Both the position numbers and the translations under genes were made by a program. Under the pieces are notes generated by a model that was given only the letters and a program-made list of their open reading frames with translations, had not been told where the DNA came from and ran no database searches. Below are positions 43,816-50,789 of a stretch of DNA of 64,000 bases, in pieces. Source of the stretch: Galbibacter mesophilus (GTDB lineage Bacteria > Bacteroidota > Bacteroidia > Flavobacteriales > Flavobacteriaceae); the NCBI RefSeq assembly GCF_023721415.1, contig NZ_JAMQVC010000001.1, forward strand, positions 124,001 through 188,000, read 5' to 3'. The first letter of the stretch is position 1. Every line of letters begins with the position of its first letter.

Positions 43816-44724
43816 TTACAACTTTTCTGCTATTCTCAATTTTGCGCTACGCGCTCTATTATTTTGTTTTATTTCTTCTCTCGATGGCGTTATCAATCCG
43901 CCCACTTTCCTTAAAGGAACATCTATATTCCCGTAAAAGTCTTTTTCAGGCTCCCCTTCAAACTTCCCGGCTCTCATGAATCGTTTCACCAAACGATCCT
44001 CCAACGAATGATAACTTATCACACTCAACCGCCCACCTTTTTTAAGAACCTCTGGAGTTTGCAACAAAAACTCGCGCAACACCTCCATCTCTTGGTTCAC
44101 CTCAATACGAATGGCTTGATAGATTTGCGCCAAAATTTTATGCTCCTTATGCTGAGGCAAAAACCTTTTTAAAGCAACTTTTAATTCTTCGGAAGTTTTT
44201 ATAGGTGATTCCGCTCGCTTCTCCACAATGGTTTTAGCAATCGCAGCAGCATTCCGAAGCTCCCCGTACAAACTGAAGACACTTCTTAAGTCTGCTTCCG
44301 AATAATCGTTCACTACTTCTTTAGCAGAAATCGGGTTTCTTTTGCTCATCCGCATATCCAAATCGGCTTCAAAACGGGTAGAAAAACCACGTTCTGCCAC
44401 ATCAAATTGGTGCGACGAAACCCCAAAATCACCCAATACACCATCCACTTCTGTTACTCCGTAGAATTTCAAATAACGCTTTAAGAACCTAAAATTCTCT
44501 TCTATCAGCACAAACCGCTCATCATCTATTTTATTTTTAACCGCATCTTCATCTTGATCAAAGGCAAACAATCTCCCTTTCTCCCCCAGCCTGCTTAAAA
44601 TCTCTCTGGAATGCCCTCCGCCACCAAACGTAACGTCTACATACACTCCATCTTCCTTTATCGCCAAACCATCAACGGTTTCCTTTAACAAAACTGGGTT
44701 ATGATACTCCATCTTCTCCTTCAT
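43816..44724 (-). CDS. rsmH: 16S rRNA (cytosine1402-N4)-methyltransferase
   Basis: A 302-aa SAM-dependent enzyme (MraW) that modifies C1402 in the ribosomal P site. It has the opening HNPVLLKETVDGL, the SAM loop VDVTFGGGGHSREIL, GDFGVSSHQFD, RGFSTRFEADLDMRM and the C-terminal ISYHSLEDRLVKRFM and NNRARSAKLRIAEK. The helical insert lies in the middle. Its start overlaps mraZ by 26 nt, as in many dcw clusters. Confidence 0.97.
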   Translation of the reverse strand: MKEKMEYHNPVLLKETVDGLAIKEDGVYVDVTFGGGGHSREILSRLGEKGRLFAFDQDEDAVKNKIDDERFVLIEENFRFLKRYLKFYGVTEVDGVLGDFGVSSHQFDVAERGFSTRFEADLDMRMSKRNPISAKEVVNDYSEADLRSVFSLYGELRNAAAIAKTIVEKRAESPIKTSEELKVALKRFLPQHKEHKILAQIYQAIRIEVNQEMEVLREFLLQTPEVLKKGGRLSVISYHSLEDRLVKRFMRAGKFEGEPEKDFYGNIDVPLRKVGGLITPSREEIKQNNRARSAKLRIAEKL

Positions 44725-45178
44725 TTAATTCAAAACCACCCATTACATCTTCTGCTAAATCAGAGAACGACGACGCTCCTTCCTCAAGCACGTCGTAATA
44801 TTTCTGCTTATCCCAAACCTCAATTCTATCTATCGATTCAGAAAGCACCACCTCTTTTTCAATATCGGCAAATGCCATTAAATTCTTAGGAAGCGACAAC
44901 CTTCCGCTAGCATCAATCTCAACGACACGAACTCCTGCAGTAAATTGACGGATGAAGTCATTATTCTTTTTCACAAAGCGATTTAGTTTTCCAACTTGCT
45001 TCATTTCTTTCTCCCAAGCCGCCATGGTGTAAATCTCCAAGCATTTTTGAAAAATAGACCGTTTCAACACCAAACCATCCTGTAAAACCGGGGCAAGTTT
45101 AGCACGCAAAGAAGACGGCACCATTATGCGCCCTTTGCTATCTGCCTTACACTCATATTCTTCTGAAAACTGGATCAC
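44699..45178 (-). CDS. mraZ: Transcriptional regulator MraZ
   Basis: 159 aa with two AbrB-like swapped-hairpin domains: YECKADSKGRIMVPSSLRA (residues 9-27) and VRVVEIDASGRLSLPKNLM (about 80-98), each containing the family DxxGR motif. MraZ forms rings and represses its own dcw operon by binding direct repeats just upstream; four such repeats are present at 45221-45262. It is the first gene of the cluster. Confidence 0.95.
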   Translation of the reverse strand: MIQFSEEYECKADSKGRIMVPSSLRAKLAPVLQDGLVLKRSIFQKCLEIYTMAAWEKEMKQVGKLNRFVKKNNDFIRQFTAGVRVVEIDASGRLSLPKNLMAFADIEKEVVLSESIDRIEVWDKQKYYDVLEEGASSFSDLAEDVMGGFELNEGEDGVS

Positions 45179-45205
45179 CCCCGGATGGTTTTGTCGTTAA
45201 CTTTT

Positions 45206-45213
45206 CAAATATA
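45206..45213 (-). promoter_or_regulatory. -7 element of the mraZ/dcw promoter
   Basis: On the minus strand TATATTTG matches TAnnTTTG, 28 nt before the mraZ start. The normal -33 position falls inside the MraZ-box array, and no TTTG is present there, which fits a promoter under operator control. Confidence 0.6.
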
Positions 45214-45220
45214 AAGAAAT

Positions 45221-45262
45221 ATTTACCACTTTTTACCACTTTTAGCCACTTTTTACCACTTT
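45221..45262 (-). promoter_or_regulatory. MraZ operator: four 10-bp direct repeats
   Basis: On the minus strand the sequence reads CAAAGTGGTA, AAAAGTGGCT, AAAAGTGGTA, AAAAGTGGTA, in exact 10-bp register. GTGG/TGGG repeats spaced one helical turn apart are the known MraZ binding pattern in other bacteria. The array sits directly upstream of the -7 element, so bound MraZ would block polymerase. Confidence 0.85.
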
Positions 45263-45430
45263 GTTGATAAATTCCCTCTATCGACGTCAACCATCAGTAA
45301 ATGCGTGCGTTATAAAATTGTTAATAACTGAAGCTTTCTTTATTTAAGACGGAAAAATGATACTTTTGCGATTTTTAAGGAATAAATAGACAGGGCTGTT
45401 AGAAATCGTTCAATATAATTTCGAAATGCC

Positions 45431-45438
45431 TATATTTG
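45431..45438 (+). promoter_or_regulatory. -7 element upstream of the alpha/beta hydrolase gene
   Basis: TATATTTG matches TAnnTTTG 26 nt before the start codon. A second match, TACTTTTG, lies at 45361-45368 and could serve as an additional promoter. Together with the mraZ promoter they make this a divergent promoter region. Confidence 0.5.
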
Positions 45439-45464
45439 TTTCCGAAGAATGTAATTAATCCTTA

Positions 45465-46232
45465 ATGACACAAGATTTAAAGAAGGAAGGTAAATTTACT
45501 TATTTGGAAGTTGGAGAAGGAACCCCAATGATTGTACTCCATGGATTGATGGGTGGATTAAGCAATTTTAGCGGTGTAGCCAATTATTTTTCAGCAAAAG
45601 GATACAAAGTATTAATCCCTCAGCTCCCCATATACAGCATGTCTTTACTAAAAACAAACGTAAAGAACTTTGCCAATTATTTAGAAGCATTTATAGAGTT
45701 TAAAAACTTAGATAGCGTTATTCTTTTAGGAAATTCCTTAGGAGGACATATCGGTTTGTTACATACCAAATTATACCCACAAAAAGTGAAGGCTTTGGTT
45801 ATTACCGGAAGCTCCGGTTTGTATGAGAATGCCATGGGCGACGGTTATCCAAAAAGAGGTGACTACGAATTTATTAAAAAGAAAAGTCAGGATGTTTTCT
45901 ACGACCCTGCGGTAGCAACCAAAGAAATAGTAGATGAAGTTTTTGCCACGGTTAACGATCGAAATAAGCTGGTAAAGACCTTAGCCATTGCAAAAAGTGC
46001 AATTAGACATAATATGGCAAAAGACTTGCCGCACATGCACACTCCAACTTGTATAATTTGGGGAGAAAATGATACAGTAACGCCGCCATCGGTAGCGAAG
46101 GAATTTCATGAACTTTTACCGGATTCTGAATTGTTTTGGATTGAAAAATGTGGACATGCCCCAATGATGGAGCATCCCAACGATTTCAACACTATTTTGG
46201 ATGCTTGGCTAGAAAAAAGAAACTTACAATAG
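45465..46232 (+). CDS. Alpha/beta-fold hydrolase
   Basis: 255 aa. Oxyanion-hole segment VLHGLMGGLSNF, nucleophile elbow LLGNSLGGHIGL (Ser about 92), acid Asp near IWGENDTVTPP and catalytic His in EKCGHAPMMEHP complete the triad. A helical lid lies between. Close relatives are esterases or C-C hydrolases; the substrate cannot be told. It is divergent from mraZ and six bases from engB, with which it is probably cotranscribed. Confidence 0.88.
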   Translation: MTQDLKKEGKFTYLEVGEGTPMIVLHGLMGGLSNFSGVANYFSAKGYKVLIPQLPIYSMSLLKTNVKNFANYLEAFIEFKNLDSVILLGNSLGGHIGLLHTKLYPQKVKALVITGSSGLYENAMGDGYPKRGDYEFIKKKSQDVFYDPAVATKEIVDEVFATVNDRNKLVKTLAIAKSAIRHNMAKDLPHMHTPTCIIWGENDTVTPPSVAKEFHELLPDSELFWIEKCGHAPMMEHPNDFNTILDAWLEKRNLQ

Positions 46233-46238
46233 TCTTCT

Positions 46239-46841
46239 ATGCAGATTAAATCGGCCCATTTTGTAATGAGTAATTCCGACGTTAGTAAATGTCCGAACGA
46301 ACCTCTTCCAGAATACGCCTTTATCGGCAGGTCCAACGTTGGAAAGTCATCGCTTATCAACATGCTTACCGACCGTAAAAATTTAGCTAAAACTTCCGGC
46401 AAGCCAGGAAAGACTCAGTTGATCAATCATTTTAAAATAAATGAAAACTGGTTCTTAGTGGATTTGCCGGGCTATGGATATGCAAAAGTTTCAAAAAAAG
46501 CCAAAAGTACCTTTCAGAAATTTATAACTGCCTATTTTGAGCAACGCCAGCAATTGGTTTCTGCCTTTGTCTTAATTGATATTCGACACGAGCCTCAAAA
46601 AATCGATTTGGAATTTATGGAGTGGCTGGGGGAAAACCAAATTCCATTTTCTATCATATTTACCAAGGCAGACAAGTTGAAACCAAAAGCCATCGAGCGG
46701 AACGTTAACAATTATATTGACGCGCTCCTGGAAGGTGTTTGGGAAGAAGCTCCGAATTATTTCATCACTTCGTCCTCATCAAAAACCGGAAGGGATGAAG
46801 TGTTGAATTACATTGAAGAAATCAACAGCCAAATTAAATAA
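46239..46841 (+). CDS. engB: Ribosome biogenesis GTPase EngB (YihA/YsxC)
   Basis: A 200-aa TRAFAC GTPase required for 50S assembly. G motifs: G1 [13 protein letters not shown]3 [12 protein letters not shown]4 FTKADKLKP and G5 [11 protein letters not shown]. Length and the conserved N-terminal ISAHF-like stretch (here [10 protein letters not shown]) are typical. It ends three bases from the convergent DUF4252 gene. Confidence 0.96.
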   Translation: MQIKSAHFVMSNSDVSKCPNEPLPEYAFIGRSNVGKSSLINMLTDRKNLAKTSGKPGKTQLINHFKINENWFLVDLPGYGYAKVSKKAKSTFQKFITAYFEQRQQLVSAFVLIDIRHEPQKIDLEFMEWLGENQIPFSIIFTKADKLKPKAIERNVNNYIDALLEGVWEEAPNYFITSSSSKTGRDEVLNYIEEINSQIK

Positions 46842-46844
46842 GGG

Positions 46845-47315
46845 CTATTGTAATTCAACAACAGCTTTGCTCATTAATTTATCAAGGTCTTTTATTTTAA
46901 TGTTCCCTTCGGCACTTAGCACCACAAAGTCCTCATCGTCTTTTACCTTCATAAGGATTTCTCTTATTTTTCCCCTTCTCTCAAAATAATAAAGTCCCAC
47001 TCTTGCCCCGTCGCTATTCACATACATCAACGATTCATAGCCTTTTTTACTTACAAAATTGTTAAACTGAGTTTCCAAGGAAGAAGAAGAAACCTCTTGC
47101 CCCACCAAAACACGATATTTAGAAATTCCACTTACCACCTCATTGAGCTCTTTCAAATCCTCGTCATCTACAAACATATTAACTAAAAAGTTGGAGGCGC
47201 TTAATGAAAACGCAATATCATCTTTATTTTCTTTTCTGAAAGAATCATAAGGAGTGGAAGCACCACAAGACACCATGATTATGGCTACGGCTAGTAAACT
47301 TAAAATTTTGTTCAT
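46845..47315 (-). CDS. DUF4252 domain-containing lipoprotein
   Basis: 156 aa. Signal peptide with lipobox MNKILSLLAVAIIMVSCGAS (Cys17). The mature part is DUF4252-like: SGISKYRVLVGQEVSSSSLE, then a central YESLMYVNSDGARVGLYYFER and the ending EGNIKIKDLDKLMSKAVVEL. Bacteroidota often carry these as small outer-membrane lipoproteins; function unknown. Confidence 0.8.
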   Translation of the reverse strand: MNKILSLLAVAIIMVSCGASTPYDSFRKENKDDIAFSLSASNFLVNMFVDDEDLKELNEVVSGISKYRVLVGQEVSSSSLETQFNNFVSKKGYESLMYVNSDGARVGLYYFERRGKIREILMKVKDDEDFVVLSAEGNIKIKDLDKLMSKAVVELQ

Positions 47316-47369
47316 CTTATTTTGTATTGGTTATACTGGGAAGACGAACAACAAGAAGAATTGTTACAA

Positions 47370-47738
47370 TTACTCTTTTAGTTTTACCCGAATTACTTCC
47401 ATTAATTCCTCTATACTCCCGATGGCATTAATGGTTTCTGAAGATAAAAATGCTTCTACTTTTCCAGCTTTGCTTTCGCTGAAAACAGCAGGCAATTCGG
47501 TATTTGAAAATTCAGGATATCTCTTCTGAAAATCTTCAATATGAAAAAACTTCATCGTTACTTCTGAAGATTCCCTGAAGGATTTCCAAGCTTCTTTTTC
47601 TTTAAAATTTCCGTGGGTGAGTTTACAGAGATTGCAAGCATAGGTATTCGGACTCAAAATTTTGTGTGCTGCACCGACCGCCTCATTCCATAGCCCGCCT
47701 TTGGCATTGTAAACAAAAATAAGCTTGGAGAATTTCAT
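47370..47738 (-). CDS. Conserved hypothetical protein with CxxC motif
   Basis: 122 aa, no signal peptide. The N-terminal half holds KLIFVYNAKGGLWNEAVG, then KILSPNTYACNLCKLTHGNF with a CxxC pair that could bind metal or act in redox. The rest (FFHIEDFQKRYPEFSNTELP) has no known motif. I recall the YNA..G...D/H-K..SP.TY.CNLC pattern from a family of uncharacterised bacterial proteins. It is 32 nt downstream of gldC on the same strand and may be cotranscribed with it. Confidence 0.65.
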   Translation of the reverse strand: MKFSKLIFVYNAKGGLWNEAVGAAHKILSPNTYACNLCKLTHGNFKEKEAWKSFRESSEVTMKFFHIEDFQKRYPEFSNTELPAVFSESKAGKVEAFLSSETINAIGSIEELMEVIRVKLKE

Positions 47739-47770
47739 TTTATTCGAGTAATGTTAACGAACAAATGGTA

Positions 47771-48106
47771 TTATTTGGTAAGCTCCAATTTTTCCGCAAA
47801 ATAGCTGCAGAAATCACGCATTGTGGCCGTCATTTTATCATCTTGGGTAGCTCTCTGATAGGTATCGCTAAGGGAAACCAAAGTTTGGTGCATAAACTTT
47901 TTCATTTCATCCACCGGCATATCCTTTGTCCAAAGATCAATTTTTAAAGTCTCTTGCTTGTCGCTATCCCATACAGAAAGTAAAAAAGCCTTTGCTTTCT
48001 CATTTTCCACGCCACCATCTTTAGCCGTCCAACTCAATTTTTCGGGCACTTTATTTTCATCGAGTTCTATATGTAAATTTATATCAGAGCGATGTGTTTT
48101 AGCCAT
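47771..48106 (-). CDS. gldC: Gliding motility protein GldC
   Basis: 111 aa, soluble, opening SDINLHIELDENKVPEKLSW and containing KIDLWTKDMPVDEMKKFMHQ, as in GldC of flavobacteria. In Flavobacterium johnsoniae GldC supports gliding linked to the type IX secretion machinery, probably by stabilising GldB. Its start overlaps the gldB stop by one base, so the two are a translationally coupled pair. Confidence 0.9.
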   Translation of the reverse strand: MAKTHRSDINLHIELDENKVPEKLSWTAKDGGVENEKAKAFLLSVWDSDKQETLKIDLWTKDMPVDEMKKFMHQTLVSLSDTYQRATQDDKMTATMRDFCSYFAEKLELTK

Positions 48107-49071
48107 TACTTTTCGGGTTTATATTTTGAATTATTAAAAATTTCTTCTGCTGATGTGTTCAGCATTTGCTGCAAAGATACTTCATTATTTTCCATATACG
48201 AACGTACAATCTCCCAGCCAATAAATCGGCCCAATCGGCCTGGTGATTCGTTGTCTAGTTCCAAATAAAACTTAGAAAACGGGGCAGGATCTATAAAACG
48301 TTCGCTTAATTTCCTATCGGTGGAAAAAAGAAGCTCTCTTTCAATAAAATAGCGCCAAATATAGTTTTCATTGGCTTTCGCCCAATTATATTCTTCTTCT
48401 GTATATCCTATAATTTGATTGCTTTCTCGGAAAGGGATAAACAACTGTGTTATGTAATAGAGTTTTCCGTAGTAAACCATTTGAGCTAAAAAAGTTCGGT
48501 TTCTTGGGCTCCTAATTTTGCTAGTAGCGATTGTTTTAGCTATATCGACCTCTATTTGCTCCTTTTCAAAATCGTTTTTAATGTATTGCTGTATTCCTCC
48601 GTAAAAACGGTGTTCTTTCCCCAAATAGTTATCTAGCCCCAGCAACAGTAAAGTATCTGCATAAATTACGCGGTTCTTGTAATCTACATCCGAAATTACA
48701 GTAACCACTTTTGGCGCTTCAAAATTTTCGAAATAGTATTTTATATGTTGAAAGAGCGATCTTATTTCACTTGTGTCCGATTCGAAATCAGGATATTGCT
48801 TGCTTATTTCATCAAACAATTCTATTTGCAAAGTATCATTCATTTTAGCTACCCAAACGCTATCTGGAAATTGTTCAGGAAATAAATAGGGATATTCCCT
48901 TTTCAACTTAGGTAAATCCGAAGGTGACGCTTCAGAAAATTCTTTATCAAATCTTTTTATTTCAATTTCAACAGGGATATTTCCAATCTCTTTTTCCAAT
49001 TGAGATTCGGTAGCGCAAGCATATACTATCAAAATGACAAAAAGAAAGCACAAAAATTTCTTCATACACAT
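48106..49071 (-). CDS. gldB: Gliding motility lipoprotein GldB
   Basis: 321 aa. Lipoprotein signal MKKFLCFLFVILIVYAC; the ATG two codons downstream of the called start fits this better (start 49065). The mature protein has IEIKRFDKEF, the LFPEQFPDSVW stretch and GRLGRFIGWEIVRSYM near the C-terminus, the GldB/DUF2268-like core. GldB is needed for gliding in F. johnsoniae. Possession of gldB alone does not prove motility, but the T9SS cargo at 6904 shows the secretion system is used. Confidence 0.9.
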   Translation of the reverse strand: MCMKKFLCFLFVILIVYACATESQLEKEIGNIPVEIEIKRFDKEFSEASPSDLPKLKREYPYLFPEQFPDSVWVAKMNDTLQIELFDEISKQYPDFESDTSEIRSLFQHIKYYFENFEAPKVVTVISDVDYKNRVIYADTLLLLGLDNYLGKEHRFYGGIQQYIKNDFEKEQIEVDIAKTIATSKIRSPRNRTFLAQMVYYGKLYYITQLFIPFRESNQIIGYTEEEYNWAKANENYIWRYFIERELLFSTDRKLSERFIDPAPFSKFYLELDNESPGRLGRFIGWEIVRSYMENNEVSLQQMLNTSAEEIFNNSKYKPEK

Positions 49072-49120
49072 TATTTTATAAGCAAAAGTGTTTTCGTTTT
49101 TTATAAATTTAAGAATCTGT

Positions 49121-49140
49121 TACATTTGTTTACAAAGTTA
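49121..49140. promoter_or_regulatory. Overlapping divergent -7 elements for nadE and gldB
   Basis: Plus-strand TACATTTG (49121-49128) faces nadE; minus-strand TAACTTTG (49140-49133) faces gldB. Both match TAnnTTTG and are only four bases apart, so polymerase could not occupy both at once. Leaders would be about 80 nt (nadE) and 55 nt (gldB). Confidence 0.55.
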
Positions 49141-49214
49141 GAAGAAAGTAAAAATGTACCAGTCCTTTTTAATTTTACTTTTGAAAAGATAAACGTATTC
49201 TAGAACATTGAATT

Positions 49215-50006
49215 ATGCAAACTGAAAAAATTATTACACATATTGTTTCTTGGCTTAAAAATTATGCTGAATCGGCTAAAGTAAATGGCTTTGTGATTGG
49301 TATTTCTGGCGGAATTGATTCTGCGGTCACTTCTACGCTATGTGCTAAAACAGGATTGGATGTACTCTGCCTTGAAATGCCCATTCATCAAGCGGAAAAT
49401 CAAGTAAGCAGGGCGTTAAACCATATTAAGTGGCTTCAAGAAAACTTTCCTAATGTAAAAACTACTCAAGTAAACCTTACGCCTGTTTTTGACAGTTTGG
49501 TAGATGCCTTTCCAAAAGTTGAAAACGAAGAAGATAGATTTATGACATTGGCAAACACCCGCGCCCGTTTACGTATGACGTCTCTTTATTATTTTGCTGC
49601 ATTGGAAACATATTTGGTAGCCGGAACGGGAAACAAAGTGGAGGATTTTGGTGTAGGTTTTTACACCAAGTACGGAGATGGCGGCGTAGATTTGAGTCCG
49701 ATTGCCGACTTGCTTAAAACTGAAGTTTACGAAATTGCAAAGGTTTTAGGTGTTAATAAAGAAATACAAACCGCAGCTCCTACAGACGGACTCTGGGGAG
49801 ACGATAGAACAGACGAAGACCAAATTGGAGCTTCCTACCCAGAGTTGGAATGGGCTATGCAAATGGCAGACGAAGGCAAAACGTCTTCCCACTTCAGCGG
49901 TAGGCAACAAGAAGTCTTCGACATTTACACCCGTTTTAACCGAGCGAATAAACACAAAATGGTACCAATACCGGTTTGTGAAATCCCTGAAGCGTTAAAA
50001 AAATAG
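49215..50006 (+). CDS. nadE: NH3-dependent NAD+ synthetase
   Basis: A 263-aa enzyme amidating nicotinic acid adenine dinucleotide to NAD+. N-type ATP pyrophosphatase loop GFVIGISGGIDSAVTSTL; also NTRARLRMTSLYYFA, AGTGNKVEDFGVGFYTKYGD and SPIADLLKTEVYEIAKVLG, and the C-terminal TDGLWGDDRTDEDQIG. No glutaminase domain, so it uses ammonia. Divergent from gldB. Confidence 0.95.
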   Translation: MQTEKIITHIVSWLKNYAESAKVNGFVIGISGGIDSAVTSTLCAKTGLDVLCLEMPIHQAENQVSRALNHIKWLQENFPNVKTTQVNLTPVFDSLVDAFPKVENEEDRFMTLANTRARLRMTSLYYFAALETYLVAGTGNKVEDFGVGFYTKYGDGGVDLSPIADLLKTEVYEIAKVLGVNKEIQTAAPTDGLWGDDRTDEDQIGASYPELEWAMQMADEGKTSSHFSGRQQEVFDIYTRFNRANKHKMVPIPVCEIPEALKK

Positions 50007-50159
50007 TTTCTGTAGTTATCCCGTAAATATTTGAAAATAAGACTTATTTTTACTATATTTACTTACAAATAACTTGTTTTCCCCCAAGCTAACATGAAGC
50101 GTATAAAGTACGTTCTGCATTGTTATGGCTTATTCTAACAAACTTTAAAATAAAGTACT

Positions 50160-50789
50160 ATGATTAAGGTTTTAATAGCAGATAATCATCCCATAGTAAG
50201 GATAGGTCTTAGCACCATTTTCGAAAAAGACGAAGAAATTGAAATTATTGGAACAGTCTCCACAACTACAGAATTGTTCAATATACTTGCCGTAAAAAAA
50301 CCCGACATTGTCTTAATGGAAATGGACATTCCTGAGGTTAATGGTATTACGGCATTGAGAAGATTGAAAAAAGATCATCAAAGTATTTCTGTTCTTATTT
50401 ATAGCTCCCAACCAGAAGAAGTGTACGCGCTGAGTACTTTAAGAGCAGGCGCATCGGGCTACGTTTCCAAAACCGCATCCATCGATATTCTTCGAGCCGC
50501 CATAGCTAAAATTGCTGAAGGTGGCATGTTTATTACGAACGAATTGGCACAGCGGTTGGCATTTGATGAAGGCTCTAGCAAACCCCGTAAATTTTTTAGA
50601 AAATTATCTACAAGAGAAATTGAAGTTTTGAAATTATTGGCAGCCGGTCGACGCAACAAACAAGTGGCCGAAGAATTACAGCTCAATGAAAAAACAGTTA
50701 GCACCTACAAGGCTCGATTAATGAGAAAACTCAATGTAGATAACATGGTGGATATGCTTCAGCAGGCCAAAGCTTTGGAACTCTATTAA
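50160..50789 (+). CDS. NarL/LuxR-type response regulator with pseudo-receiver domain
   Basis: 209 aa: receiver domain (1-120) and LuxR-type HTH (about 143-205, LSTREIEVLKLLAAGRRNKQ and the recognition helix NEKTVSTYKARLMRKLN). The phospho-acceptor position, normally Asp in LMDxxMP, is Glu54 (VLMEMDIPEVNG), and the acidic pair has Asn9 (IADNHP). Lys105 (GYVSKTA) is kept. Such a receiver cannot be phosphorylated normally and may be locked active. No histidine kinase is adjacent. The stop codon overlaps the convergent dnaG stop (TTAA shared). Confidence 0.9.
   Translation: MIKVLIADNHPIVRIGLSTIFEKDEEIEIIGTVSTTTELFNILAVKKPDIVLMEMDIPEVNGITALRRLKKDHQSISVLIYSSQPEEVYALSTLRAGASGYVSKTASIDILRAAIAKIAEGGMFITNELAQRLAFDEGSSKPRKFFRKLSTREIEVLKLLAAGRRNKQVAEELQLNEKTVSTYKARLMRKLNVDNMVDMLQQAKALELY

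Noticed and set aside
29651-45178. Missing murF and ddl as evidence for a broken dcw cluster
   Set aside because: In this phylum these genes commonly lie elsewhere; all genes present look intact and tightly packed.
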